Origin: CAG-390 sp045636385
GTDB taxonomy: Bacteria; Bacillota; Clostridia; Oscillospirales; CAG-272
Assembly: GCA_045636385.1 (NCBI GenBank)
Contig: JAZTXK010000026.1
Span: 15,812-79,811, forward strand
Reading direction: 5' to 3'
DNA: 64,000 nt
Below, piece after piece: positions 25,332-34,652 of this stretch; the first letter of the stretch is position 1; the number at the start of each line of letters is the position of its first letter. The position numbers and the translations under genes are program-made. The notes under the pieces are model-generated. The model saw only the letters and a program-made list of their open reading frames with translations, did not search any database and was not told the DNA's origin.

Positions 25332-27470
25332 TTATTTCTTATGAATCCCAAAAATCTTTGCGAAAAATAACGCTGTTTGAGCCATAATGAGCTTTCTCTT
25401 GATAAGATGCTTGGTTTTTGTGAATCCTCGGTCTTTGCGGTTCTCTTCGGCAATTTGACTCATAATCGCAAGAGACTTTTTTATATATTCGATTTTATCA
25501 TCACGATAAAAGTGGGACATCTTATAATATGACAGTGCGAGATTGTTTCGGTCTTCGATTGCTCCGGTTTCGCCTGCAGCGAGTTCTTGTATCTCCAAAG
25601 ATTTGAGGTAATATTCTTTTGCGGAGTCAAGATCGCCGCGTGAATAGTAGGTGTTGCCGAGAGCGTTGTAAATTGCCAAACAATTGCGTTTTTCCTTGAA
25701 CGTGCCTGCCTTTTTTGCGATAGCTTCTCTTAACTCTAAAGCTTTGAAATAATACTTATCAGAGCTTTCAAGGTCGCCGAAGGACAAGTAGGTATCGCCG
25801 AGATTTTTGTAGATTGCCGCAAGTTCGCGTCTTGCCTCTGCCGTCCCCTTTTCTTTTGCGATAGCTTCTCTTAACTCCAATGCTTGGAGATAATACTTTC
25901 CCGCGCCGTCGCGGTCGCCGAAGCTTTCGCGGATATTTCCGAGGCTTCTGTAGCTTATCGCCATATCCCGTTTAGACTCAATAGTTGAGCTTTTTCGTTC
26001 GATATCCTTTCTTATTTCCAAAACTTTAAGATAATATTTTTCTGCATTATTGAGATCACCGAGTTTTGCACGGATATCACCGACAGCTTTATAAACTATG
26101 GAGCGGTTGCGTCTGATCCTATCCATATCGGTTGCATTAGATATGGATTCAGAAATCTCCAAAGCCTTGAGAAAGTACCTGTTTGCTTCCTCAAGATCGC
26201 CGCGGTTTCGGCTGATCGAGCCTAAATTGCAGAAAATTATTGAAAGATCACTTCTGTCCTCAACGCTGCCGGTTTGACTTTCGATAGATTCGGCTATATC
26301 CATATGTTTCAGACAGTGCGTTTTAGCGGCGTCATAATCTTCGTGTGAATAACGCATAGTTGTGAGTACGTTATAGATATCACCGAGGGCACGTAAGGAC
26401 TCAATTGTGTTGCTTTTTCGTGCGAGCTTTTCCGATATTTCCGACGCTTTGAGATAATAAATTTCGGCACCGTTTACGTCCTCGAGCGACCGTCTGATGT
26501 CACCAAGTCTGCAGTAAGCTGCCGAAACGCATCGGTATGTCCGCACGGTATTGAATGTATTGTGTATAACTTCGCTCACGGAAATCATTTCCTTATACAC
26601 TTCTTCCGCATAGTCCGTTTGCTTCGATTCAAAAAGACAATCTCCGAGATTCAGCATATCCCATAAAAGATCGAGCGCGGATGACTCATCCTGATTTTCT
26701 TCATAAATCTTTTTGCGGGAATCAACGAGCTTTTTCTGCCACCTGATCGCCTTTTTGCCGTCTCTTTCTGCTCCGTCTCCGTTGCGGTAGACCGACACGA
26801 GCTTTTCCATGGCATCGGTGAGTCCCTTTTCTGCGGCATCGGTTATAAGCGAAAGCGCACGTTCTGCATCTTTGGGTACACCTATGCCCCCGAGGAATGC
26901 GAGACCGATATGATAATTATCTTCGGGATTATTATATGTTTCCGCAAATTCTCTGCCGTGAGCGTCAAGCGTAGTTTTGATCTTTTCTGCAAGCTCGTCG
27001 CCGATGAGAATCGAGGTCAGAAAACGGGTAAGTGCTTCTTCGTAAGTGATAACGATATCGTGGTGTGAGTCCTTACCGAAAAAACGCAAATTCCCGCATT
27101 TGGCGCTAAATAATTCATCGATCTGCCTTTCTGTCATATATGGCAGTATTGGGATATGATTTTCTATCGCAAATTTGAATTCGATATCAAGCGCAGGATT
27201 TTCAGTCGTTAACAATTTTGTTGTTACGGGCATTACCAGAAGGTTCATCTCTTTGAGATTGAGTATAAATTCCTCATCTCGCTCCACATTTGCGTCTTCG
27301 AGACAGAAAAAGGCGCAGCCACGGTTGTTCTTTTTTTCAAGAGTATTCAGAATCTCGTCTGAGATTTTTTTAAAATGTTTTCCGTGATCGTCGGGATGAG
27401 CGCAAAAATATATCTTCTGCTTGCCCTGCACAGTCTGCTCGCCACGGGTTACGTATTTAAAAACTGCCAT
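25332..27470 (-). CDS. TIR-like, Sel1 and tetratricopeptide-repeat protein
   Basis: A 712-residue soluble protein. Residues 17-130 look like a TIR-type domain: a first strand KIYFCAHPDD, a helix, a CAFFCLED strand, LLVMPVTTKLL, and ALDIEFKFAIENHIPILP, in which E97 sits where TIR NADases carry their catalytic Glu. Residues 180-255 hold Sel1-like repeats (GLAFLGGIGVPKDAERAL). From about 270 to 690 there are about nine tetratricopeptide repeats of roughly 44 residues (LGDIR...GD...AEKYYLKALEI). No signal peptide or membrane helix is seen. TIR plus helical repeats is common in bacterial defence or signalling proteins, but no ATPase or partner gene adjoins it here. AAGGAG lies eight bases before the ATG. 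Confidence 0.8.
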   Translation of the reverse strand: MAVFKYVTRGEQTVQGKQKIYFCAHPDDHGKHFKKISDEILNTLEKKNNRGCAFFCLEDANVERDEEFILNLKEMNLLVMPVTTKLLTTENPALDIEFKFAIENHIPILPYMTERQIDELFSAKCGNLRFFGKDSHHDIVITYEEALTRFLTSILIGDELAEKIKTTLDAHGREFAETYNNPEDNYHIGLAFLGGIGVPKDAERALSLITDAAEKGLTDAMEKLVSVYRNGDGAERDGKKAIRWQKKLVDSRKKIYEENQDESSALDLLWDMLNLGDCLFESKQTDYAEEVYKEMISVSEVIHNTFNTVRTYRCVSAAYCRLGDIRRSLEDVNGAEIYYLKASEISEKLARKSNTIESLRALGDIYNVLTTMRYSHEDYDAAKTHCLKHMDIAESIESQTGSVEDRSDLSIIFCNLGSISRNRGDLEEANRYFLKALEISESISNATDMDRIRRNRSIVYKAVGDIRAKLGDLNNAEKYYLKVLEIRKDIERKSSTIESKRDMAISYRSLGNIRESFGDRDGAGKYYLQALELREAIAKEKGTAEARRELAAIYKNLGDTYLSFGDLESSDKYYFKALELREAIAKKAGTFKEKRNCLAIYNALGNTYYSRGDLDSAKEYYLKSLEIQELAAGETGAIEDRNNLALSYYKMSHFYRDDKIEYIKKSLAIMSQIAEENRKDRGFTKTKHLIKRKLIMAQTALFFAKIFGIHKK

Positions 27471-27499
27471 ACCGTTCGCTCCTTGCGTTTTATGTCTTA

Positions 27500-27528
27500 A
27501 TTATACATTATTTGTCACATATTGTCAA
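27500..27528 (-). promoter_or_regulatory. Sigma-A promoter for the TIR-like/TPR gene
   Basis: On the minus strand, TTGACA (27523-27528), 17 bases, TATAAT (27500-27505): perfect consensus, 30 bases before the start codon. Confidence 0.8.
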
Positions 27529-27663
27529 GTGAAACAATTCTTATGTAATATTTTCTGTTAATAATTATTAATTATTGATACACAAAATATTTATTCAAAT
27601 AAAACACTTGAATGATATAATAAATTGAAATTTTCTAACTTTATCAAAAAGGAGAAAAACACT

Positions 27664-28959
27664 ATGAATGCACAGACTTTAAAAGAAAATATACTTTCGG
27701 GCGCGCTTGACGTGCGTTTCGCGAAGCTTTACGGCTCGGATGAGACGGTTCTCGCCGCACAGAGAGCGAGATATGCCGCGCTGATCGACGAATTCGCATC
27801 GCGCTACGGCGCTGACCGCGACATCGCGCTCTTCTCGACCCCCGGCAGAAGCGAGCTTTCGGGCAACCACACCGACCACAACCACGGCTGCGTTATCGCG
27901 GGCAGCATCGACCTCGACATCATCGCGGTTGCCGCAAAGAATGAGAACTCCACCATCCGCATCAAGAGCGAAGGCTTCCCCGAGGACGTTGTCGATATCA
28001 ATGCTTTCTGCACTCCCAACGAGGCTCGCTTCGGCAAGTCGGACGCGCTTATCGCAGGTGTTGCAGACGGTTTCCGCGCGCGCGGATTTGCTGTCGGCGG
28101 CTATGATGCTTGCACCACCTCGAGCGTTCTCAAGGGCTCGGGACTTTCCTCGTCCGCCGCTTTTGAGAATATGGTAGGACTTATGCTTTCGCATTTCTAC
28201 AATGATGGCGGCGTTGATTTCGTAACTCTCGCGCAGATCTCGCAGTATTCCGAGAACAAGTTCTTCGGCAAGCCCTGCGGACTTATGGATCAGGTCGCTT
28301 GCGCGGCGGGCGGTATCGTTTCTATCGACTTTGCCGACACCTCCGCTCCCATCGTTGAAAAGGTAGATTTCGACCTCACCGGCGCGGGCTACTGCCTCTG
28401 CATCGTCAACACGGGCGGAAATCATGCAGACCTCACCCCCGACTACGCCGCTGTACCCGCAGAGATGAAGGCTGTTGCCGCAGAGCTCGGCGTTTCGGTG
28501 CTTCGCGAGTCGAGCAGAGAAGAGCTGATGAAGAACATCGCCGCACTCCGCGAGAAGGTAGGCGACCGCGCGATCCTTCGTGCACTCCATTTCTTCGCAG
28601 AGAACGACCGCGTTGCAGAGCAAAAGTCCGCGCTCAAGTCGGGCGATCTTGCTAAATATTTCGAGGGCGTTCTTTCCTCGGGAAGATCCTCCTTCTGCTA
28701 TCTCCAGAATGTTTACACCACCGCTAACGTATCCGAACAGGGCATTTCGCTCGCACTCAATCTCTGCGAGAGCTACCTCTCGAAGCTTGACGTTCCCACT
28801 GCTTGGCGAGTACACGGCGGCGGATTCGCGGGCACCGTTCAGGCTTACGTTCCCGCAAAGGACGCAGAGGGCTTCGTCACTCTCCTTGAGAGTGTTTTCG
28901 GCAAGGGCTCTTGCTATCTGCTCCACGTCAGACCCTCGGGAGCTGTAAGAGTATTTTAA
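27664..28959 (+). CDS. Galactokinase-like GHMP sugar kinase
   Basis: A 431-residue cytoplasmic GHMP-family kinase. The N-terminal sugar-binding motif is GRSELSGNHTDHNHG (61-75), a variant of the usual GRVNLIGEHTDYNGG; the ATP-loop motif is KGSGLSSSAAFE, and a C-terminal HGGGFAGT motif is present. It should phosphorylate galactose or a related sugar at C1 with ATP. Because the Glu of GEHTDY is Asn here, another hexose (for example a uronic acid or N-acetylhexosamine) is possible. The frame begins at 27625, but AAGGAG nine bases before the ATG at 27664 decides the start. It precedes a small membrane-protein gene and walJ-rlmH on the same strand. Confidence 0.85.
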   Translation: MNAQTLKENILSGALDVRFAKLYGSDETVLAAQRARYAALIDEFASRYGADRDIALFSTPGRSELSGNHTDHNHGCVIAGSIDLDIIAVAAKNENSTIRIKSEGFPEDVVDINAFCTPNEARFGKSDALIAGVADGFRARGFAVGGYDACTTSSVLKGSGLSSSAAFENMVGLMLSHFYNDGGVDFVTLAQISQYSENKFFGKPCGLMDQVACAAGGIVSIDFADTSAPIVEKVDFDLTGAGYCLCIVNTGGNHADLTPDYAAVPAEMKAVAAELGVSVLRESSREELMKNIAALREKVGDRAILRALHFFAENDRVAEQKSALKSGDLAKYFEGVLSSGRSSFCYLQNVYTTANVSEQGISLALNLCESYLSKLDVPTAWRVHGGGFAGTVQAYVPAKDAEGFVTLLESVFGKGSCYLLHVRPSGAVRVF

Positions 28960-28994
28960 TTGAATTAATTTTAACATTGAAAGGAATATCTGCC

Positions 28995-29402
28995 GTGAAA
29001 AGACAGAATTCGCCAAATAAGCCGCAGTCGGTAAAGGAAGCGGCATCCGCATTCAATTGGCGCCGCGCACTTATGCTCGTTATGTCGACCGTATGCGCAA
29101 TGGGCTTCTACTTCTTCCTTGCAAGCACCTCGCTCTGGAAGGTTGCCGTCATCGCGTACGTTGCTGTTGCATCTGTAATGATAGTGGCTTACTTTATCGT
29201 CAACCGCGCTTTCACGGGAAGCGGCGTTACCTACGAAATGCTCCCCGATACGATGACGCATAAGGAAAAGGAAGAATACCTTGCCGACGTTGCCGACCGC
29301 GAAAAGCGTTCGAGACCGATGCTTATGGTCATTTTCCCCGTAATTATAACCCTGCTAGTTGACCTTTTCCGTCTCTTCGTGCTTGACGGACTTGCAGGAT
29401 AA
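28995..29402 (+). CDS. Small membrane protein of unknown function
   Basis: A 135-residue protein with three predicted membrane helices (ALMLVMSTVCAMGFYFFLA, WKVAVIAYVAVASVMIVAYF and LMVIFPVIITLLVDLFRLFV) and a charged loop between the second and third. I do not recognise a family. The start is chosen at GTG 28995, which has AAAGGAA upstream; an open frame extends further back but overlaps galactokinase. Its TAA shares one base with the ATG of walJ, so the two are cotranscribed and coupled. A link to cell-wall control through walJ is only a guess. Confidence 0.7.
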   Translation: MKRQNSPNKPQSVKEAASAFNWRRALMLVMSTVCAMGFYFFLASTSLWKVAVIAYVAVASVMIVAYFIVNRAFTGSGVTYEMLPDTMTHKEKEEYLADVADREKRSRPMLMVIFPVIITLLVDLFRLFVLDGLAG

Positions 29403-30175
29403 TGAGCGAGATCAAAATAGGAACTCTTTGCTCGGGCTCGAAGGGTAACTGTACCCTCGTGAAGTACCGCGACACGGCGATCCTCGTTGACGCAGGTCGC
29501 TCAACGAAGTACATAAAGGGCGCACTTGACTCTGTCGGCCTTGCGCCCGAGGATATCAGTGCGATCTTTCTAACTCATTCGCACAGCGACCACACCTCGG
29601 CGCTCAAGGTCTGGAGCTCGCATTATAAGATACCGATCCACGCAAGCCGCGCGGTCTGCTCCGCCGTCTGCACCAAGTGCGACAGAGAACTGCTCTGTCC
29701 GCATACGCTCATATTCGAAGAACAGATCGGTGATATCACCGTCAGAAGCTTTCCGACCGACCACGATTCCGCGGGCTCTGTCGGATACAGATTTGAGGCG
29801 GGCGGAGTGAGCGTCGGCGTTGCAACCGACCTCGGCCGCGTGACCGATTACGTCCGCGACGGACTTTCGGGCTGCGTTGCCGCGGTTATTGAATCGAATC
29901 ACGACGTTGATATGCTGATGAACGGCCCGTATCCGCCCGATCTCAAACAGCGTATACTTTCGCGCTACGGTCACCTTTCAAATGAAAGCGGTGCCGAATT
30001 CGCGCGTTATCTTGCCGATCACGGCACTCGGAAGCTGATGCTCGCGCATCTTTCCGAGATCAACAACACCCCCGAGCTCGCGCACCGCGCGTCGGTTGCC
30101 GCACTTTCCGACGTTCTGTCCGATATCGAGCTTGCCGTTGCCGAGCCCGCAATCCCCGTTATCTTCGAACTTTAA
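29402..30175 (+). CDS. walJ: WalJ/YycJ-type MBL-fold metallohydrolase
   Basis: A 257-residue cytoplasmic metallo-beta-lactamase-fold protein with all the marks of YycJ/WalJ: LCSGSKGNC, THSHSDH (metal ligands, residues 59-64), TDHDSAGSVGY, ATDLG, ESNHD.DML..GPYP and RYGHLSN. In Firmicutes walJ usually belongs to the walRK cell-wall regulator region and has been linked to coordination of cell division with DNA replication; nuclease activity has been proposed. Here walRK is absent, but rlmH follows, as in many Firmicutes where the two genes are close. It overlaps the upstream gene by one base and is 12 bases from rlmH. Confidence 0.9.
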   Translation: MSEIKIGTLCSGSKGNCTLVKYRDTAILVDAGRSTKYIKGALDSVGLAPEDISAIFLTHSHSDHTSALKVWSSHYKIPIHASRAVCSAVCTKCDRELLCPHTLIFEEQIGDITVRSFPTDHDSAGSVGYRFEAGGVSVGVATDLGRVTDYVRDGLSGCVAAVIESNHDVDMLMNGPYPPDLKQRILSRYGHLSNESGAEFARYLADHGTRKLMLAHLSEINNTPELAHRASVAALSDVLSDIELAVAEPAIPVIFEL

Positions 30176-30187
30176 GAGGAAACAAAA

Positions 30188-30667
30188 GTGATCAATATCA
30201 AATTTATAGTCCTCGGTAATATTAAGGAGGGGTATCTCCGAGATGCTATCGCGGAATACGTAAAACGCCTCGGTGCATTCGCAAAGGTCGAGCTTTGCGA
30301 GCTTAAGGAGGCGCGCCTTCCCGACAATCCCTCGCAGAGCCACATCGACGCGGCGCTTGAGGACGAGGCGCAGAGAATATGCGCCGCCATTCCGCCAAGA
30401 TCGCATGTCGTTGCTCTTGCAGTTGAGGGTAAACAAATGTCCTCCGAGGACTTTGCGGCGCATATCGAAAACGTGTCGCAGAGCGCGTCGACCGTCTGCT
30501 TCATCATCGGAAGCTCACACGGACTTGCCGACAGAATAAAGAATATGGCGAATTACAAGCTCTCGCTCTCAAAAATGACATTTCCGCATCAGCTTTTCCG
30601 CGTGATGCTTCTCGAGCAGGTCTACCGCGCGTTTAACATAATCAAAGGCACTAAATATCACAAGTGA
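30188..30667 (+). CDS. rlmH: 23S rRNA (pseudouridine-1915-N3)-methyltransferase RlmH
   Basis: A 159-residue protein, exactly the usual size, of the SPOUT family. The C-terminal trefoil-knot motifs FIIGSSHGL and MTFPHQLFRVMLLEQVYRAFNI..G..YHK are intact. RlmH methylates pseudouridine 1915 in helix 69 of 23S rRNA, using S-adenosylmethionine, in assembled 70S ribosomes. It starts at GTG 30188 with AGAGGAAA upstream; the start MINIKFIVLG is the family's typical N-terminus. It is the last gene of the walJ group before the WG-repeat gene, 25 bases further on. Confidence 0.95.
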   Translation: MINIKFIVLGNIKEGYLRDAIAEYVKRLGAFAKVELCELKEARLPDNPSQSHIDAALEDEAQRICAAIPPRSHVVALAVEGKQMSSEDFAAHIENVSQSASTVCFIIGSSHGLADRIKNMANYKLSLSKMTFPHQLFRVMLLEQVYRAFNIIKGTKYHK

Positions 30668-30692
30668 TATTTTTATATAATTGGAGAAAAAT

Positions 30693-32954
30693 ATGCGTTT
30701 ATTCAACGATATAGCGAAGAGGACGGTCGCGTTTTTACTGCTTGCCGTTACCGCCTTCGCATCAATCACCTATTCGCTCGGATACTATGATTTTTCCTTC
30801 ATAGAGCGACCGAACAACGGTTACAACGACGCTTTGACTCAGGACTTCCTCGGAACGCTTGCGCCCGGCACGGATATTTCGGATTTCCCCGGAGTTACGG
30901 ATGAATCGACGACCTATCCCGTCACCGATCCCGCAACCTTACCGACAACCGAACCGACCACTAATCCTCCTTCAACCGGTACTCTCGCACCCGACACGAC
31001 CGAACGTCCCTCGGTTGATACGACCGCGCCCGAAACGACCGCTCCTTCCGATCAGCCCACCTTCCCCGGAAGCTCGGCTACCCTTGCCGATTATCTTGCG
31101 GATGGATATAAGATCAGTTGGGCGAATTACGATCCCTCGATGAAATTTGCCGAGGTCATCCTCAACGCCGACGGCTTGAAGGAGTACACGCAAGGCAGCT
31201 ATAAAACGGTCAGAGTTTTGATGGAGCTCGACTACGGCGAGGGTCACCGCGAGATAGGAGACTACGTCAACAAGAGCGAAGTGAGACCTTCTCTTGAGGT
31301 TTATATGGGTTACATACTTATTGATTCTGGCGTGGGAAACGTCATTTCAGGTATCAGCGACAAGCTTTATACCGACGAGGTACGTGTCAGCATATATGAC
31401 TCGAAGGGCAATTTCATAGGAATTTACCCCGGCTCGGAGATCATTCCCGCCTATACCCGCGACAGCAAGGACAGACCCGTTTTTGTCTATAAGAACGTAT
31501 ACTATTATCTGAATACCGAAACAGGTCGCTTTGAGCTTTCGGATTTTAATCCCGATGTCGACAGCCGCGGACTTTATTTCGATTACAATCCCGATTTCGG
31601 AAAGAGTGACAACAAGTATAAAATTTACAGCACCGTTCAGACGATAACCGAAACCTTCGTTATGCACGACACTACGAGCTATTATACGAGATACGGCGTC
31701 GACGCCCGTCTTGCGGAGCAGATCTGGCTGACTTATCCGAAATTCGCAAATCAGATAGCACAAGAATTTCAACCCGGAAAATATTACAACAGACTTTTCG
31801 CCGAAAAGCTCTCCGAGGTTATTAAGGGAATTGCTATAAACGGTATAACTACCGAAGTTCCCGTGATCACCGAAACTCCCGAAACAACCGAGGCGCCCGA
31901 AACGACCGAAGCGCCTGAAACTGCGGAAAATCCCGAAACAACGGTATCTCCCGAGATAGTGGAGACTCCCGAAACCACGGTCGAGCCCGAAACTACGGTT
32001 GAACCTGAGGTTACGGTTGAACCCGAAGCTACGGTTGAACCCGAAACTACGGCAGATCCCGAAACTACCGAAGCTCCCGAAGAAAACACTCACGTTATCA
32101 CCGAAGAAACGACCGCCGAGGCGCCTCAGCCGAGAAGTCTTATCGTCAGCAACGATGACAAGGATAATGACGGCGTTCCTGACAGGATCACCATTGATCT
32201 CAGTTATGAGGCATTCCGCTTTACCTACCGCGCATCCGAGCCGAAGGTTGATCTGACCAAGGTGACTACCAACAAGTATTCCAAGAATCAGTATATTACT
32301 CACACCATCAGCTGGAATACCGATTTCAAGTACGCCAAGGCGTTCAATTTCAGCGAGAACCGCGCTTATACCGTTGACGATAAGGGCATCGTTAAGATTA
32401 TCAATACGAGCGGAAATTCTGCGGTATATCTTTATAATGAATATAAGGCAAGCAGTGCGGGCGGCTCGTATTACCGTCTTCAGTACTACACCGAGCCCTT
32501 TGAGCGCGATGAATATATGCTCGGTCATTATTACTTCAACGACGGACTTATCCGTATGCGTATCGTTGAGATCCGTCCCCACAAGCCAGATATCTACGAG
32601 GACGATTACGAGGTGATCGTTGACACGAGCGGCAAAAAGGTTTCGGTCGTTCCCGAGGGATATACTATCGTTTCCTATTCCGACAGCGTCTTCCTCGTCG
32701 AACGTGACGGAAGATACGGATACTATCACCGCGACGGTTATTGGGTGCTTCAGCCCATCTACACCTACGCCGCGCCCTTTATCGAGGGACTTGCGGTAGT
32801 CGGCTATGAGGACGGTGTGAAAGGTGTTGTTGACACCACAGGCACCATCGTCATTCCTTTCCGCTTTACCTCAATCTCGAATGCATCCACGGGCATCTTT
32901 GCATGCTTCAGCGAGCAGGACGGATGGAAGGTATATGCGAAGTTAGCTAAATAA
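30693..32954 (+). CDS. Secreted WG-repeat protein with two Thr/Pro/Glu-rich linkers
   Basis: A 753-residue exported or membrane-anchored protein; the N-terminal helix (TVAFLLLAVTAFASITYSLG) is a signal anchor or signal peptide. Linker 1 (about 65-130) and linker 2 (about 390-475) are made of ETTEAP/ETTVEP-type repeats. The C-terminal 100 residues contain WG (KWG) repeats: GYYHRDGYWVLQPIY and GVKGVVDTTGTIVIPFRF. No catalytic motif is visible, so an extracellular binding role is likely. The start is ATG 30693 with GGAG upstream; an in-frame TTG twelve bases earlier overlaps that site and is unlikely. It may be cotranscribed with rlmH. Confidence 0.8.
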   Translation: MRLFNDIAKRTVAFLLLAVTAFASITYSLGYYDFSFIERPNNGYNDALTQDFLGTLAPGTDISDFPGVTDESTTYPVTDPATLPTTEPTTNPPSTGTLAPDTTERPSVDTTAPETTAPSDQPTFPGSSATLADYLADGYKISWANYDPSMKFAEVILNADGLKEYTQGSYKTVRVLMELDYGEGHREIGDYVNKSEVRPSLEVYMGYILIDSGVGNVISGISDKLYTDEVRVSIYDSKGNFIGIYPGSEIIPAYTRDSKDRPVFVYKNVYYYLNTETGRFELSDFNPDVDSRGLYFDYNPDFGKSDNKYKIYSTVQTITETFVMHDTTSYYTRYGVDARLAEQIWLTYPKFANQIAQEFQPGKYYNRLFAEKLSEVIKGIAINGITTEVPVITETPETTEAPETTEAPETAENPETTVSPEIVETPETTVEPETTVEPEVTVEPEATVEPETTADPETTEAPEENTHVITEETTAEAPQPRSLIVSNDDKDNDGVPDRITIDLSYEAFRFTYRASEPKVDLTKVTTNKYSKNQYITHTISWNTDFKYAKAFNFSENRAYTVDDKGIVKIINTSGNSAVYLYNEYKASSAGGSYYRLQYYTEPFERDEYMLGHYYFNDGLIRMRIVEIRPHKPDIYEDDYEVIVDTSGKKVSVVPEGYTIVSYSDSVFLVERDGRYGYYHRDGYWVLQPIYTYAAPFIEGLAVVGYEDGVKGVVDTTGTIVIPFRFTSISNASTGIFACFSEQDGWKVYAKLAK

Positions 32955-32960
32955 TTAAGA

Positions 32961-32997
32961 AAACGACCGGTTTTCCTTGCGGATGACCGGTCGTTTT
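32961..32997. terminator. Bidirectional terminator between convergent genes
   Basis: Stem AAACGACCGGT/ACCGGTCGTTT followed by TATTTTT; lies between the WG-repeat and MATE genes. Confidence 0.85.
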
Positions 32998-33001
32998 ATT
33001 T

Positions 33002-34432
33002 TTATTTTACTATCCTCGACTTTGACATATTGAATCTGCTGAAATAAATGAGCAGGGTGGTCGCGCAGGCGAACCAGCCGAGAGGGTACGCCATACCGAT
33101 GGGAACAAGATTTCCTGAGATGTAGGTTGAAATAAGGAAGAGCATAAGCTGTCTGAAGCCGACGAAACAGGAGAGCATTATGACCATCGGTGCCGTCGTG
33201 TTACCCGAGCCTCTGAGCGCCGCCGATACGACCTGATTTACACAACAGAAAACGTAGAATGGCGAGATATAGCGCAGAAGGATCGCGGAGTTCTTGACAA
33301 CGTCGGGATTGGAGTTGAATATCGAAGTCCAGAAGGGAGCCCAGATCATAATGGGGATAATGATCGCAACTGCGGAAATGAACGCCATTCCGAGAGCGAG
33401 ATACGTGCCCTTCTTTGCCCGCTTCGTGTCGTTGACGCCGAGGTTCTGACCGACGAAGGTGGTGACCGCGAGACCGATCGACTGAATGGGCAGGAAGATG
33501 AATTGGTCTATCTTCGAATATGCCGTCCAAGCCGCGAGAACGACCGTTTGCATATCCTCGCCCGAGGTAAGTCCGCCGGGGATCATTGCGCCGGCTATGT
33601 AATACTGAACGAAAACGTTGGAGAAGGATGTGATCGCCATCTGGATTGCAGCGGGGAAGCCGACCTTGGCGATCTTTTTTAGATAAAACGCTTCAAATCT
33701 GATTTTTTTAACGTAAAGCTTAACGCAGGTGTCTGTTTTGAACAGCGAGATCAGTGTCAGTACCGCCGAAAGCGTTTGTGCGATTACCGTTGCAAGGGCA
33801 ACTCCCGCAACGCCCATATCGAGCCAGAATACGAACACAAGGTCAAGAACTGTGTTAGTGACAGCCGCGGCGATAAGGAAGTAGAAGGGCCTCTGCGAGT
33901 CGCCGATCGCGCGGAGAAATCCCGCGCCCATATTGTATATCATAAGCGAGGTAACACCCGCAAAATAAATAGTAAGGTAGGTTTTTGCCTCCTTGAATAC
34001 GGGATTTGCCTCACCGGCGCCATCGGTCCGCAGGATAAGATCAAGCGTAAACGGAGTCATAAGGATACCGACGACGGTGAAAATAACAGCCATAACGAGC
34101 GTCATAGCCATTGCGGTGTGAACGGTCTTGTTTGCCTTTTCATCGTCCTTTGCGCCGAAATACTGTGAGATTATTACACCCGCGCCGCTCGAAAATCCGA
34201 GGAAAAAGCCGATCAGAATATTAATGACCTGACCAACGCTTCCAACCGCGGCAAAGGCAGCCGTGTTGCCCGTTTGTCCGATTACCCAAGTGTCAACAAG
34301 GTTATATAATTGCTGAAAAAGATTGCCGACGAGCAGAGGCAGGGCAAAGACGATTATGTTCTTCGCTATGCTGCCTTGGGTCATATCCATAGCTTTCTTT
34401 TTTCCGAATCCGAGCCTTTTTATTGCTTCCAT
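33002..34432 (-). CDS. MATE-family multidrug/Na+ antiporter
   Basis: A 476-residue integral membrane protein with about twelve helices. The family start (TQGSIAKNIIVFALPLLVGNLFQQLYNLVDTWVIG, of which the LPLLVGNLFQQLYN part is most typical) and GAGVIISQYFGAKDD are clear MATE signatures, repeated in weaker form in the second half (FPAAIQMAITSFSNVFVQ). MATE proteins export cationic drugs or metabolites using a Na+ or H+ gradient; the substrate cannot be told. It faces the WG-repeat gene, sharing a terminator, and is divergent from the isomerase at 34.7 kb. The ATG at 34432 is the start that aligns with the family. Confidence 0.92.
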   Translation of the reverse strand: MEAIKRLGFGKKKAMDMTQGSIAKNIIVFALPLLVGNLFQQLYNLVDTWVIGQTGNTAAFAAVGSVGQVINILIGFFLGFSSGAGVIISQYFGAKDDEKANKTVHTAMAMTLVMAVIFTVVGILMTPFTLDLILRTDGAGEANPVFKEAKTYLTIYFAGVTSLMIYNMGAGFLRAIGDSQRPFYFLIAAAVTNTVLDLVFVFWLDMGVAGVALATVIAQTLSAVLTLISLFKTDTCVKLYVKKIRFEAFYLKKIAKVGFPAAIQMAITSFSNVFVQYYIAGAMIPGGLTSGEDMQTVVLAAWTAYSKIDQFIFLPIQSIGLAVTTFVGQNLGVNDTKRAKKGTYLALGMAFISAVAIIIPIMIWAPFWTSIFNSNPDVVKNSAILLRYISPFYVFCCVNQVVSAALRGSGNTTAPMVIMLSCFVGFRQLMLFLISTYISGNLVPIGMAYPLGWFACATTLLIYFSRFNMSKSRIVK

Positions 34433-34610
34433 AATTTTGCCTCGACAGTAAAATATCTTTGTAGGATATTATATCACATAAAATCGAAAAATGCAAGTTG
34501 TGTCTGCCAATTTAATTAAATTTAATAGGTTTGGTTTATTTAGGTTCCGATATGTTTAAACCGAAGGTTGAAAAATACTTGTTGAATTTATTGAATTTTG
34601 CTCAAACAGG

Positions 34611-34639
34611 TTGACAAATTATACCGCGTGTTGTATAAT
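34611..34639 (+). promoter_or_regulatory. Sigma-A promoter for the second TIM-barrel isomerase
   Basis: TTGACA (34611-34616), 17 bases, TATAAT (34634-34639): perfect consensus. Confidence 0.8.
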
Positions 34640-34652
34640 TTATAGTGTATGA

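Noticed and set aside
31850..32100. Short-period repeats as a CRISPR array or minisatellite
   Set aside because: The repeats are degenerate, in frame and encode the ETTVEP-type linker; there are no uniform spacers. The linker at 36980-37140 is the same case.
31347..32729. 460-codon minus-strand frame opposite the WG-repeat gene
   Set aside because: Translation is low-complexity and explained by the repetitive linker codons of the plus-strand gene.
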